From assembly GCA_024236175.1 (NCBI GenBank), contig JACKKY010000002.1, forward strand, positions 186,001 to 250,000: DNA of 64,000 bases, written 5' to 3'. Position numbers and translations under genes: made by a program. The DNA is from Novosphingobium sp. (GTDB lineage: Bacteria; Pseudomonadota; Alphaproteobacteria; Sphingomonadales; Sphingomonadaceae). Of this stretch, positions 42,624 to 51,777 are shown in pieces. How positions within the stretch are numbered: the first letter of the stretch is position 1; each line of letters begins with the position of its first letter. The notes beneath the pieces were generated by a model. It did no database searches. It was not told where the DNA came from and saw only the letters and a program-made list of their open reading frames with translations.

Positions 42624-44411
42624 TCAATCGGCCCAGGCAGCGTCCTCGACATGAAGCTCTGCCTGGGGACGGCTTGCCCAATCGTCGATCTTCGCCCGGC
42701 CGGCGAGCCACAGACGCCTGTCCCGCGCCCCGTGCAGGAGCGCCTGGCCCAGTTCACTCTCGGCTGCACGAAAGGCAATTGCCTTGAAGCTTGCGCCGTC
42801 ATCACCCCGCGCGATCAGCCTGACATGGTCGCTGCCGACAATATCGGACCGAACTAGGCGCACGGGACCAACCGCGACGCGAGGCCCGGGCCACCCCATG
42901 CCGAATGGCCCTGCGCTTTCCAGGGTTGAGACAAGATCCGTGGTAAGCCCGCCCGGTGCCAACGCCAGATCGAGCAACAAGGACTGACGGGACATTGCGG
43001 CCATGACGTCGGTTCCAAGCCGATCGTCAAGCCAGTCCGCAAGCGCGTCGAGCCGGTCAGGCGCCACGGTCAGTCCCGCGGCCATGGCATGCCCGCCACC
43101 CGCAACGAGCAGGCCGGACTCCCTTGCCCCGATGATGGCAGCGCCGAGGTCGACACCTGCAATCGAACGGCCGGAGCCCTTTCCGTGTCCCGCTTCGTCG
43201 GCATCCAGAGCGATCACCAGCGACGGTTTTCCAGTCTTTTCCTTGATCCTGCCGGCCACAATCCCGATCACACCGGGGTGCCATCCACGCCCGGCAAGCA
43301 CCAGCACCGCGCGGTTGTGCTGCTTCTCGATCAACGCTTCGGCGGCTTCCTGCACCGCAGCCTCTATGGCCCGGCGTTCGTCATTGAGGCGCGATAGCTG
43401 TTCGGCGATCGCCCTGGCCTCATCGGGATCTTCAGTGGTGAGCAGCCTGACGCCGAGAGTCGACTCGCCGACCCTGCCGCCGGCGTTGATGCGGGGTCCC
43501 AAGGCAAATCCCAGATCGCTGCATGTCGGCGGACGATTGAGCCGGCTCGCATCGATGAGCGCGGCGAGGCCGGTATTGCGCCTTCGCGCCATGACCTTGA
43601 GGCCCTGGGCCACCATGGCGCGATTGAGTCCGTGGAGCGCGGCGACATCTGCCACGGTGCCAAGCGCAACAAGGTCAAGAAGGGAGAGAAGGTCGGGCTC
43701 CTGGCGATTCCCGAAGTAGCCGTGCTGGCGCAGTTCCCGAGCGGTGGCCACGGCGAGCAGAAAGGCCACGCCGACAGCGGCAAGATGGCCGTGAGCGCTT
43801 GCTATTTCGCCTTCGTCGAGCCGGTTGGGATTGACCAGCGCGGTCGTCAGCGGAAGCTCGGCGGAGCATTTGTGGTGATCGACGACGATCACGTCGACAC
43901 CCGCAGAATGCGCCATGGCGAGTGCATCGTGAGCCATGGCGCCGCAATCGACCGTGACGATCAGGCTGCTGCCTTCCTCGCCGATACGCACCAAAGCTTC
44001 GCCCGACGGCCCGTACCCTTCCAGCAGCCGGTCCGGAATGTAGTATCCCGCATCGCGGCCGAGCATCCGCAGGAACCGGACAAGAAGGGCCGCGCTGGTT
44101 GCACCGTCCACGTCATAATCGCCGTAGACCGTGATGTTCTCACCGGTGAGTACGGCCTGCGCGAGCCTCTCCGCTGCCACGTCCATGTCGCGGAACTCCG
44201 ACGGATCGGGCAGAAATGCGCGCAGGGAAGGAGTCCGCTGGCGCTCTATATCCTGCCGATCAACGCCGCGAGACAGCAGCAGCTGAGTGACGATATCGTC
44301 TTCGAGGCCCGGCGCCCCGTCGCCGAGCGCCATGTTGCCGCCGCGCCAGCGCCAGCTCTTGCCGGAGAGAGAGGACTCGATTCCGAGGATGGATGCGGGA
44401 CGCGAAGCCAT
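42624..44411 (-). CDS. recJ: Single-stranded-DNA-specific exonuclease RecJ
   Basis: 595 residues from ATG at 44411; the frame extends further upstream without homology. DHH-family motifs: VYGDYDVDG (Asp98, Asp100, Asp102), VDCGA, VDHHK (177-181), and the DHHA1 motif GGGHAMAAG. The enzyme degrades single-stranded DNA 5' to 3' in recombination and mismatch repair in the cytoplasm, using Mn2+. It lies divergent from the flavodoxin-like gene at 44528 and upstream of the two tRNA-Glu genes on the same strand. Confidence 0.97.
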   Translation of the reverse strand: MASRPASILGIESSLSGKSWRWRGGNMALGDGAPGLEDDIVTQLLLSRGVDRQDIERQRTPSLRAFLPDPSEFRDMDVAAERLAQAVLTGENITVYGDYDVDGATSAALLVRFLRMLGRDAGYYIPDRLLEGYGPSGEALVRIGEEGSSLIVTVDCGAMAHDALAMAHSAGVDVIVVDHHKCSAELPLTTALVNPNRLDEGEIASAHGHLAAVGVAFLLAVATARELRQHGYFGNRQEPDLLSLLDLVALGTVADVAALHGLNRAMVAQGLKVMARRRNTGLAALIDASRLNRPPTCSDLGFALGPRINAGGRVGESTLGVRLLTTEDPDEARAIAEQLSRLNDERRAIEAAVQEAAEALIEKQHNRAVLVLAGRGWHPGVIGIVAGRIKEKTGKPSLVIALDADEAGHGKGSGRSIAGVDLGAAIIGARESGLLVAGGGHAMAAGLTVAPDRLDALADWLDDRLGTDVMAAMSRQSLLLDLALAPGGLTTDLVSTLESAGPFGMGWPGPRVAVGPVRLVRSDIVGSDHVRLIARGDDGASFKAIAFRAAESELGQALLHGARDRRLWLAGRAKIDDWASRPQAELHVEDAAWAD

Positions 44412-44527
44412 GATTGCGAATACCCTAGACCTATCCACCGACAAAGGCCCACACGGAACCGGGCAAAATCCACAATCCGTTCCGGCATCGACGAGGTTTG
44501 ACGCCGGTTCTCGTGTATTGGACAAGA

Positions 44528-45019
44528 ATGGACGAAACCACCGCCCCGTTGCTCATCGCCTGGCACAGCAGGACGGGCGCGGCCGAAGCCATGGCGGCTG
44601 CGGCGGCTGAAGGTTCGGAAGGGGCCGCTCGCTTGCTGCGCGCAGACCTCGTCGAGCCTGACGACCTGCTGGCGGCGGCCGGGTATCTCTTCGTCTGTCC
44701 CGAGAACCTCGCGAGCATGACCGGGCTGATGAAAGAGATGTTCGACCGCTGCTATTATCCAGTGTTGGGAAGGATAGAGGGCCGGGCCTTTGCAACTGCA
44801 ATTGCCGCAGGGTCCGATGGCCGCGGTGCCCAGGCACAGATCGAAAGGATCGTAACCGGCTGGCGCTTGCGCCGGGTTGCCGATCCGCTGATAGTCAATC
44901 TCGAAGCGCAGACGCCCGAAGCAATTCTCGCGAGCAAGACGGTTTTTCAAGACGATCTCCGCCGATGTCACGAATTGGGTGCAAGTCTGGCCGAAGGACT
45001 GCGGCTGGGCATTTTCTGA
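44528..45019 (+). CDS. Flavodoxin-like / FMN-dependent reductase family protein
   Basis: 163 residues from ATG at 44528. The N-terminus PLLIAWHSRTGAAEAMA matches the FMN phosphate loop of flavodoxins (hydrophobic strand, then S-x-T-G), and LFVCPENLASMTGLMKEMFDR is the second flavin-contact loop. It is likely a small FMN-binding reductase or electron carrier. Divergent from recJ; partner unknown. Confidence 0.82.
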   Translation: MDETTAPLLIAWHSRTGAAEAMAAAAAEGSEGAARLLRADLVEPDDLLAAAGYLFVCPENLASMTGLMKEMFDRCYYPVLGRIEGRAFATAIAAGSDGRGAQAQIERIVTGWRLRRVADPLIVNLEAQTPEAILASKTVFQDDLRRCHELGASLAEGLRLGIF

Positions 45020-45104
45020 CCGGCTTCACGAGAAATTCGTTCGGAAATGGTGCAATCGCCGGTGCGGGGGGACTCGACGTGGACATGCGACTGGTGACAC
45101 AACG

Positions 45105-45923
45105 ATGACTGGACTTTCGCCAGCCAAGGCTAGGATTGCCGAGAGAGGAGTACTGGAAAACCCATCGCCCCGAGCCGGTCTTTCCCTGATGTTTGCGGTT
45201 GGCGAACGCCCATCCGCATCCGATATCGAGCGTCTTCTGGATTCTGAGTCGGCCGCAAAAGTCGCAGTCCAGATTTCTCACCGACCCGAAGAATCCGCCG
45301 GTTGGCTTGAACTTCTCACCAGCGGACTAGCGCTCGACCTGGCAGGACTTGCGCCTGCAGGCGGGACGGATGCGCCACCGGCAAGCCACCATTTCGGCAC
45401 GTCTCCCGACATCGGCAGCTTTGCGCTGGAGGCGATCGCTCTCACCCCCGGCCCTCATCTGGAGGGGGCTGGGGGGATGCTTCCTGTCGTACGGACCATG
45501 GCCGGGCTTGCGGCCGACCTGGTGGCTGCCTTTCCGGTCAAGGCTGTCTGCTGGAACCCCAGCGCCAGTTGGATGGCCCCTGACTACTTCTCTCGTATCG
45601 TGACCAACTGGCTTTCCGGAGGACCCTTTCCAGCCCTCGGGCTGACAGCGGTTACGCCAGCGTCAGAAGGTGCAGTCGAAAGCGTCGGCCTGAACTATTT
45701 CACAGGCCAGGAGCTTCGAGTCGAGGGCGCTTCCGACGACACGGTAGCGGAAACGGTGAAGACTGCTGTCCGCGTAATTGACTACCTGATCGGCCAAGGT
45801 CCCCTCACGGCGATTCAGGAAATTGAAGGCCCCTCCGGACAGCCCTTGCTGGCAGAACCTTCGGCTGACGGACGGCAAGTGAGGGTTTGGCAGGGAGTGC
45901 GGCAGTGGCCGAGCCCGCACTGA
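45105..45923 (+). CDS. Conserved hypothetical protein (weakly DUF4261-like)
   Basis: 272 residues from ATG at 45105. The sequence is soluble, with no signal peptide or helices of membrane length. The C-terminal half (AVCWNPSASWMAPDYFSRIV, then LGLTAV...VGLNYFTGQELRVEG) vaguely resembles DUF4261 proteins, whose role is unknown. The next gene overlaps it by 19 bases, so the two are probably translated together. Function not assigned. Confidence 0.6.
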   Translation: MTGLSPAKARIAERGVLENPSPRAGLSLMFAVGERPSASDIERLLDSESAAKVAVQISHRPEESAGWLELLTSGLALDLAGLAPAGGTDAPPASHHFGTSPDIGSFALEAIALTPGPHLEGAGGMLPVVRTMAGLAADLVAAFPVKAVCWNPSASWMAPDYFSRIVTNWLSGGPFPALGLTAVTPASEGAVESVGLNYFTGQELRVEGASDDTVAETVKTAVRVIDYLIGQGPLTAIQEIEGPSGQPLLAEPSADGRQVRVWQGVRQWPSPH

Positions 45924-46426
45924 GGCGAAGGCTACCGTTTCGCGCCGTGAATCGCCGGGGTCACCCCGGATACGCACCCGGCATGCAACGCCATCATCTG
46001 TTGCCGCGGCAGTTGCTTTCACAGGACTGCTTTCGCGTGATGTTCGAGACAGTAGGGCGTGACTGTGTCGGCTTCGATGATTTTCGCAGCAATGGTTTGT
46101 TGCTTCCGGCGAGTGACGGCACGGCGCTGCGTTTCGGCCTTCCGCTGCATCGCGGACCGCACCGGAACTATAACGCGATGGTGATGGAGCGCGTGGGCCA
46201 GATCGAAAAAGGCTGGTCGACCCTGCGGTCTAGGTCACCCGATATCGCCGAAAACCAGGTCTTGATGAGACTGAGGCTGCTTCAGCGCGCGCTGCGACGA
46301 AGGATACTGGCGCCGGGAGAAAAACGCGTTTCGCTCAATCGAAAGGATCCCTTGAGAAAAAGCGCCGACTTTTCCGAGCTCGACGCGATGGCCGATGCCC
46401 TGTGGGGCGCAACCGGTTCACCTTAG
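45905..46426 (+). CDS. AHH nuclease-domain-like protein
   Basis: 173 residues from a GTG at 45905, with AGGGAG seven bases upstream; the ATG at 45983 would remove part of the N-terminus. The AHH signature is visible: QRHHLLPRQLL early and LHRGPHRNYN in the centre, the HNH-like His residues that would hold a metal and cut nucleic acids. The family occurs as toxin tips in polymorphic toxin systems. Here it is a stand-alone gene with no secretion signal, co-translated with the preceding unknown gene. Its stop overlaps a nitronate-monooxygenase-like gene tail-to-tail. Confidence 0.8.
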   Translation: MAEPALRRRLPFRAVNRRGHPGYAPGMQRHHLLPRQLLSQDCFRVMFETVGRDCVGFDDFRSNGLLLPASDGTALRFGLPLHRGPHRNYNAMVMERVGQIEKGWSTLRSRSPDIAENQVLMRLRLLQRALRRRILAPGEKRVSLNRKDPLRKSADFSELDAMADALWGATGSP

Positions 46427-47403
46427 CTCGCTTCCAGACCCAGTCTCGAAATCAGTTCACACTTCGCAGCTACATATTCTGCTTCCAGCTCATCGACACG
46501 CTCGGCGACGGTTGAAACAGCCTTGACCGCGCCGATACCCTGCCCGGAACCCCATATGTCTTTCCAGGCCTTGGCCGCGGTGCTTCCGCCGGACGCGAAA
46601 TTCATCTTGTCCGGATCGCTTTGCGGCAGATTGTCGGGGTCCAGCCCGGCAGCCGTTATCGAAGCGCGCAGATAGTTTCCGTGCACGCCGGTGAACAGGT
46701 TACTGTAGACGATGTCGGACGCGTTTCCGTCGACGATGGCCTGCTTGTATTCGTTCGGCGCGTTGGCCTCGTGCGTGGCGATCCACGGGCTGCCCACATA
46801 GGCAAAGTCTGCACCCAGCGCCTGCGCGGCAATTATCGATCGACCGCATGCGATCGATCCGGACAGTGCCACCGGACCTTCGAACCAGTCCCGTATCTCT
46901 TGCATCAGCGCGAACGGCGATTGTGAGCCGGCGTGCCCGCCCGCACCCGCAGCGACCGGGACAAGGCCGTCAGCGCCCTTTTCGATCGCCTTGCGCGCGA
47001 AGGTATTGTTGATGACATCGTGGAACACGGTGCCACCCCATGCATGGACCGCCTTGTTAACGTCCTCCCTCGCTCCCAAAGAGGTGATGACAAGCGGGAC
47101 CTTCCATTTCTCGCAGGTCGCGAGGTCTTCTTCGAGACGGGCGTTCGTCTTGTGAACGATCAGATTGACTGCAAAGGGGGCCGGTTGCCTTGGCTGTCCG
47201 GATTTTCGATGGTCCACCAGCTCTTCGTTTATCTGGTGCAGCCATTCGTCGAGCTGCGCAGCGGGCCTCGCACTCAGGGCCGGGAAGCTCCCGACAATGC
47301 CGGCCTTGCACTGCGCGATCACCAGTTCGGGGCCCGACACGATGAACATCGGCGCTGCAATGACGGGGAGCCGCAATGTTTCGAAGAGAGTGGGCAGGGA
47401 CAT
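46423..47403 (-). CDS. Nitronate monooxygenase / NAD(P)H-dependent flavin oxidoreductase-like protein
   Basis: 326 residues from ATG at 47403. FMN-binding TIM-barrel motifs of the 2-nitropropane dioxygenase/enoyl-reductase II family are present: PVIAAPMFIVSGPELVIAQ, the GAGGHAG phosphate loop and SGSIACGRSIIAAQALGADFAYVG. It oxidises a nitronate or acts on an FMN-linked substrate such as an enoyl or thioester. It diverges from the MaoC pair, with the 18-bp palindromic site (47414-47431) just upstream, so the two directions may be co-regulated. Confidence 0.9.
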   Translation of the reverse strand: MSLPTLFETLRLPVIAAPMFIVSGPELVIAQCKAGIVGSFPALSARPAAQLDEWLHQINEELVDHRKSGQPRQPAPFAVNLIVHKTNARLEEDLATCEKWKVPLVITSLGAREDVNKAVHAWGGTVFHDVINNTFARKAIEKGADGLVPVAAGAGGHAGSQSPFALMQEIRDWFEGPVALSGSIACGRSIIAAQALGADFAYVGSPWIATHEANAPNEYKQAIVDGNASDIVYSNLFTGVHGNYLRASITAAGLDPDNLPQSDPDKMNFASGGSTAAKAWKDIWGSGQGIGAVKAVSTVAERVDELEAEYVAAKCELISRLGLEAS

Positions 47404-47413
47404 CGCACATCCA

Positions 47414-47431
47414 TTTAATCGGTCGATTAAA
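47414..47431. promoter_or_regulatory. 18-bp palindromic operator, TetR-type (TTTAATCG-GT-CGATTAAA)
   Basis: Two exact 8-bp arms with a 2-base centre lie 11 bases upstream of the leftward nitronate-monooxygenase gene and 166 bases upstream of the rightward MaoC gene. A perfect dyad with short spacing is typical of TetR-family operators. No regulator gene lies next to it, so the repressor must be elsewhere. Confidence 0.6.
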
Positions 47432-47596
47432 CCGCCCTTAGTGCCGACATCGCACGGTGTCGAGTTCGACAGGTCGGCCCTCCGACCGAGAACGTCTGCA
47501 TGACTCGGCATTCAGTTTGACCGAGCAGGAAATTTCCCTATGCGTGCTGATCAATTGTTCAGCGATTCCGACCGGACCAAAGATTGAGAGGAACCC

Positions 47597-48766
47597 ATGG
47601 CCACACAGACGCTCGATACTTCCGACATTGATCAATATCTCGGGAAACCGGTCGATTCATCCTATCTGCGCGAACCCATCGCCACGAACGATATCCGGCG
47701 ATGGGTGCACGCGATGCACTATGCCAACCTGCTGCATTACGACCCGGACTATGCCGCGGAAAGCCGCTGGGGAAAGATCATCGCTCCGCAGAGTTTCTGT
47801 ATTGCGACCGACGACGGTCACGGCGCAGCACCGGCATGCGTGGGCAATATTCCCAATTCGCATCTGCTGTTCGGTGGTGACGAGCACTGGTTCTACGGGC
47901 CCCGTGTGGAGCCCGGCGATATCATCAAGAATGAACGCATCCCGTTCGACTATGTCGTCAAGGAGACGAAGTTCGCCGGTCCCACCTGTTTCCAGCGCGG
48001 TGACAACAACTTCACCAACCAGAACGGCGAACTGATCCTGAAGCAGCGCTCGACTTCGATCCGCTACCTCGCCGAAGCCGGCGGAGAGACCGTCAACACG
48101 GAAGAATTCGAGGAAACGCAGTGGACGGACGAAGAAGTCGCTGCGATCGAGAAACGCCGCTTCGCCTGGGTCCAGATGATGCACGACCTGGGACACAAGG
48201 AGCGTTGGTGGGACGACGTGCAGATTGGCGACGAACTGCCGGAGCGTGTCTTCGGGCCGCACTCGATCGCCAGCTTCGCCACTGAATGGCGAGCCTACAT
48301 CGTCAACAATTGGGGCACGATGAACTTGCGCAAGCAGGATCTCGCTGGAGTAGGCTTCTCCGAGGAGATGGGAGTTTACGAAAACGACCCGGACATGATG
48401 CGGATCGATCCCTTCCTGACTGATGGCGCCTACTACGGCCCGTCGCGCGGGCATCTGTTCCCTGTCTGGGCACGGCGGATCGGCATGCCGCGCGGCTATG
48501 GCTACGGCGCCTCGATGGGGGCCTGGGGGATCGACTACCTGGCTGGATGGGCCGGCGAGCATGGCATGGTCGTTCACTGCGTTTCGAACTATCGCGGCCC
48601 GGCACTGACCGGCGATATCACCGTCCAGACCGCAGAAGTGATCGACAAGTCGGTGGACGACGAAGGCCGGCACCTCGTGCACGTCAAACACAAGATGGCG
48701 AACCAGAAGGGTGTGGTCATGGCATCAGGATCGGCCGAGATCGCACTGCCCAAGAAAACAGCCTGA
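47597..48766 (+). CDS. MaoC-like dehydratase/hydratase domain protein, tandem copy 1
   Basis: 389 residues. The first half matches the FAS1-like dehydratase N-terminal hot dog (WGKIIAPQSF...FGGDEHWFYGPRVEPGD), the second a MaoC-type hot dog (MVVHCVSNYRGPALTGDITVQTAEV). Double hot-dog proteins hydrate enoyl-CoA or dehydrate hydroxyacyl-CoA substrates. Residues after APQSF and in the second half replace the classical Asp/His pair in part, so activity needs proof. The following gene is a close paralogue, and the pair probably forms a heteromer, as in steroid side-chain degradation. Confidence 0.83.
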   Translation: MATQTLDTSDIDQYLGKPVDSSYLREPIATNDIRRWVHAMHYANLLHYDPDYAAESRWGKIIAPQSFCIATDDGHGAAPACVGNIPNSHLLFGGDEHWFYGPRVEPGDIIKNERIPFDYVVKETKFAGPTCFQRGDNNFTNQNGELILKQRSTSIRYLAEAGGETVNTEEFEETQWTDEEVAAIEKRRFAWVQMMHDLGHKERWWDDVQIGDELPERVFGPHSIASFATEWRAYIVNNWGTMNLRKQDLAGVGFSEEMGVYENDPDMMRIDPFLTDGAYYGPSRGHLFPVWARRIGMPRGYGYGASMGAWGIDYLAGWAGEHGMVVHCVSNYRGPALTGDITVQTAEVIDKSVDDEGRHLVHVKHKMANQKGVVMASGSAEIALPKKTA

Positions 48767-48781
48767 TCCAAGGGAAAGTAC

Positions 48782-49954
48782 ATGGCTACAGAAGCACAAA
48801 CACTCGATTGTTCCGACATCGACCAGTATCTCGGGAAGGTCATCGATTCCTCGCCGCTTCGCGAGCCGCTCGGCAACAATGATATCCGCCGCTGGGTGCA
48901 TGCGATGCACTACGCCAACCTGCTGCATTTCGATCCGGCCTACGCTGCCGAGAGCCGCTGGGGTAAGCTCGTGGCACCGCAGAGTTTTCCGATCGTCATG
49001 GACGATGGACATGGAACCGCACCTTCTTGCGTCGGGTGCATCCCGGATTCGCACCTGCTCTTCGGCGGAGACGAGTTCTGGCACTACGGCCCTCGCGTGT
49101 TCGGCGGAGACACGATCTCCAACGAACGTATTCCGTTCGACTATGTCGTGAAGAATACCGGCTTCGGTCCGACCTGCTTCCAGCGCGGCGACAACTACTA
49201 TCGCAACCAGCACGGCGAGCTGATCAGCAAGCAGCGTTCGACCGCAATCCGCTATCGGGCCGCGGCCGGAGGCGAAACAGTCAACGAGGCAGAGTTCAAC
49301 GAGCCTGAATGGAGCGACGTAGAGCTGGAGGCTCTGGAGGAACGCAAGTTCGCCTGGATCCAGATGATGCACGAACTCGGACATGACGAGCGCTGGTGGG
49401 ACGATGTGAATGTGGGCGATCAGCTTCCCGAACGTGTCTTCGGCCCGCACACTGTCGCCAGCTTCACCACCGAATGGCGTTCCTACCTGTTCACGACATG
49501 GGGCACGCTTGACCGCCGCGATCTCGATCTGGCGGCGCTTGGATTCACGCCCGAGATGGCCGGTCACGAGAATGACCCGGTGATGGAACGGATCAATCCT
49601 GAACTGACCGACGGCGCCTATTACGGTCCCTCGCGCGGACACCTGTTCCCCAAATATGCGCGCAAGATCGGCATGCCGCGTGCCTACGGTTACGGCGCTT
49701 CAATGGGTGCCTGGGTGACCGACTACCTCACGGGCTGGGCCGGCGAGCATGGCATGGTCGTCCATTCCACCGCGAACTATCGCGGTCCGGCGCTGTCGGG
49801 TGACGTCACCATTCAGACCGCAGAGGTCGTCGACAAGATGGTCGATGATGAAGGCCGGCATCTTGTGCAGGTCAAGCATCTGATGAAGAGTCAGAAAGAC
49901 GTGACGATGTGCACCGGTATCGCGGAAATCCAGCTTCCCAAGAAGGCTGGCTGA
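48782..49954 (+). CDS. MaoC-like dehydratase/hydratase domain protein, tandem copy 2
   Basis: 390 residues, colinear with the upstream protein over the whole length (same starts TLD/CSDIDQYLGK, same WGK...APQSF and MVVHSTANYRGPALSGD blocks), but with about one third of the residues changed. The 15-base gap shows they are in one operon. Two unequal copies kept side by side fit a heterodimer or division of substrate range. A GC-rich hairpin follows at 49965-49997, marking the end of the unit against the convergent leuA. Confidence 0.83.
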   Translation: MATEAQTLDCSDIDQYLGKVIDSSPLREPLGNNDIRRWVHAMHYANLLHFDPAYAAESRWGKLVAPQSFPIVMDDGHGTAPSCVGCIPDSHLLFGGDEFWHYGPRVFGGDTISNERIPFDYVVKNTGFGPTCFQRGDNYYRNQHGELISKQRSTAIRYRAAAGGETVNEAEFNEPEWSDVELEALEERKFAWIQMMHELGHDERWWDDVNVGDQLPERVFGPHTVASFTTEWRSYLFTTWGTLDRRDLDLAALGFTPEMAGHENDPVMERINPELTDGAYYGPSRGHLFPKYARKIGMPRAYGYGASMGAWVTDYLTGWAGEHGMVVHSTANYRGPALSGDVTIQTAEVVDKMVDDEGRHLVQVKHLMKSQKDVTMCTGIAEIQLPKKAG

Positions 49955-49964
49955 TCGCCTTGCA

Positions 49965-49997
49965 GCACCCCCCTCCCCGTGTGCGGGGAGGGGGTGC
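49965..49997. terminator. GC-rich hairpin between convergent MaoC-type gene and leuA
   Basis: GCACCCCCCTCCCCG (49965-49979) and CGGGGAGGGGGTGC (49984-49997) form a stem with one bulged C and a 4-base loop. No T-run follows, so a structural or bidirectional stop is more likely than a classical Rho-independent one. Confidence 0.5.
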
Positions 49998-50005
49998 AAT
50001 CCGGT

Positions 50006-51679
50006 CTAGGCGACCAACTCATTCGCTGCGCTGAGCACCGCACGCACTCCGGCCGTGGCCACATCATTGTGGATACCCACGCCCCAGATCGTACGACCGT
50101 CTGCGGAGTTGCATTCGACATAAGCGGCAGCCTGGGCATCCGAGCCTTTGCCCATTGCGTGCTCGGTATAGTCGCGCACTTCCAGCTTTACGCCGAAATT
50201 CTCGTCCAGAGCCGCAAGAATGGCCGAAATCAGGCCGTTGCCTCGGCCCGAGGCTGACTGCTCCTTGCCATCGACCTTGATCTTGCCCGCGAATATCCGC
50301 GAGCGGTCAGGTGCACGGGTTTCTTCGTATTCAACCAGCTGGAAGTGCTGCTTCCCGTTGAGGTGATAGACACGCTGGAAGACCTCCCAGATATCCTGGG
50401 CGTAAAGTTCGCGGCCGAGCTCGTCGGCCAGTTCCTGCACATGCTTTGAGAAATGCGCCTGCATGCGCTTGGGCAGCTTCAGGCCCTGGTCCTGTTCGAT
50501 CACCCAGGCAAAGCCTCCTTTGCCCGACTGCGAGTTGACCCGGATTACGGCTTCATACGTGCGCCCCAGGTCTGCGGGGTCGATCGGCAGGTAGGGCACG
50601 GACCACAGCTGGTCGTTGCGCTTCTCCTGCGCGGCGAAACCCTTCTTGATCGCGTCCTGGTGGCTGCCGGAGAACGCAGTGAAGACAAGATCGCCGCCAT
50701 AGGGATGGCGCTCGGGAACCGGAAGCTGGTTACAATACTCGACCGTCTGGATGACGTTGTCGATGTCGGAGAAGTCCAGCTTCGGATCGACGCCCTGCGT
50801 GTACATGTTGAGCGCGACCGTCACCAGGCAGCAATTGCCCGTGCGTTCGCCATTGCCGAACAGGCAGCCTTCGATGCGATCCGCCCCCGCCATCAGACCC
50901 AGTTCGGCTGCGGCAACGCCGGTTCCGCGATCGTTATGCGTATGCAGCGAGATGACCGCGCTTTCGCGATTGGGCAGGTTGCGGCAGAAATACTCGATCT
51001 GGTCGGCGTAGATGTTGGGCGTGGCCGCTTCCACGGTCGCCGGCAGATTGAGGATGATGGGCCGCTCGGGCGAGGGCTGGAGCACGTCCATCACCGCCTC
51101 GCAGCATTCGATCGAGAAATCGACTTCGGCGGTCGAGAAGGTCTCGGGCGAATATTCGAAATGCCACTCCGTCTGCGGAAACCGTGCCGCCTGGTCGCGA
51201 AGCACCTTGGCTCCGCTAATCGCGATCTGCTTGATCTCCGGCTTGTCCAGGCCGAACACCACTTGCCGCCAGAGCGGTGAAACCGCGTTGTAGAGGTGGA
51301 TGATCGCGCCATGCACCCCGGCCAGGCTCTCGAACGACTTGACGATCAGGTCTTCGCGCGACTGCGTCAGGCCCTGGACCAGCACGTCCTGCGGGATGCG
51401 GCCGGTATCGACGAGCCCACGAATAAAGTCGAATTCAGTCTGTCCGGCACTGGGGAAACCGACCTCGATTTCCTTGAGGCCGACTTTCACCAGGAGGTCG
51501 AAGAAACGCGTCTTCTTCTCGGCCCCCATCGGATCGATGAGCGCCTGGTTGCCGTCGCGCAGGTCGGTGGAGAGCCAGCGCGGCGCCTTGGTGATCGCGC
51601 GGCTGGGCCACTGCCGGTCAGGCAGGTTGATGGGCTGGAAAGGTCGGTATTTGACCGAAGGGTCTTTCAACATGGTCAT
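50006..51679 (-). CDS. leuA: 2-isopropylmalate synthase
   Basis: 557 residues of the long LeuA2 type common in actinobacteria and some proteobacteria. Metal and substrate motifs: LSTDLRDGNQAL near residue 40, HTHNDRGT in the barrel, and a C-terminal regulatory domain (EVRDYTEHAMGKGSDAQAAAY) for leucine feedback. It condenses 2-ketoisovalerate and acetyl-CoA to start leucine synthesis. A leucine-codon-rich leader at 51765-51815 lies 86 bases upstream with competing RNA pairings, so control by attenuation is likely. Confidence 0.97.
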   Translation of the reverse strand: MTMLKDPSVKYRPFQPINLPDRQWPSRAITKAPRWLSTDLRDGNQALIDPMGAEKKTRFFDLLVKVGLKEIEVGFPSAGQTEFDFIRGLVDTGRIPQDVLVQGLTQSREDLIVKSFESLAGVHGAIIHLYNAVSPLWRQVVFGLDKPEIKQIAISGAKVLRDQAARFPQTEWHFEYSPETFSTAEVDFSIECCEAVMDVLQPSPERPIILNLPATVEAATPNIYADQIEYFCRNLPNRESAVISLHTHNDRGTGVAAAELGLMAGADRIEGCLFGNGERTGNCCLVTVALNMYTQGVDPKLDFSDIDNVIQTVEYCNQLPVPERHPYGGDLVFTAFSGSHQDAIKKGFAAQEKRNDQLWSVPYLPIDPADLGRTYEAVIRVNSQSGKGGFAWVIEQDQGLKLPKRMQAHFSKHVQELADELGRELYAQDIWEVFQRVYHLNGKQHFQLVEYEETRAPDRSRIFAGKIKVDGKEQSASGRGNGLISAILAALDENFGVKLEVRDYTEHAMGKGSDAQAAAYVECNSADGRTIWGVGIHNDVATAGVRAVLSAANELVA

Positions 51680-51725
51680 TTCGGTAACTCACTTGGGGTT
51701 TCTGCGTCTTGTGGTGTGCCGGGTT

Positions 51726-51777
51726 CCCTTGAGCGCCGTGCGCGCCGCAGGACGACGCGTCAGCTCACGCCCAAGGG
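51726..51777 (-). promoter_or_regulatory. Candidate attenuator pairing in the leuA 5' region
   Basis: A 10-bp pairing (one G-U) between 51768-51777 and 51726-51735 competes with a local 5-bp hairpin at the end of the leader ORF. There is no T-run, so control of leuA translation or RNA stability is more likely than termination. Confidence 0.45.
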
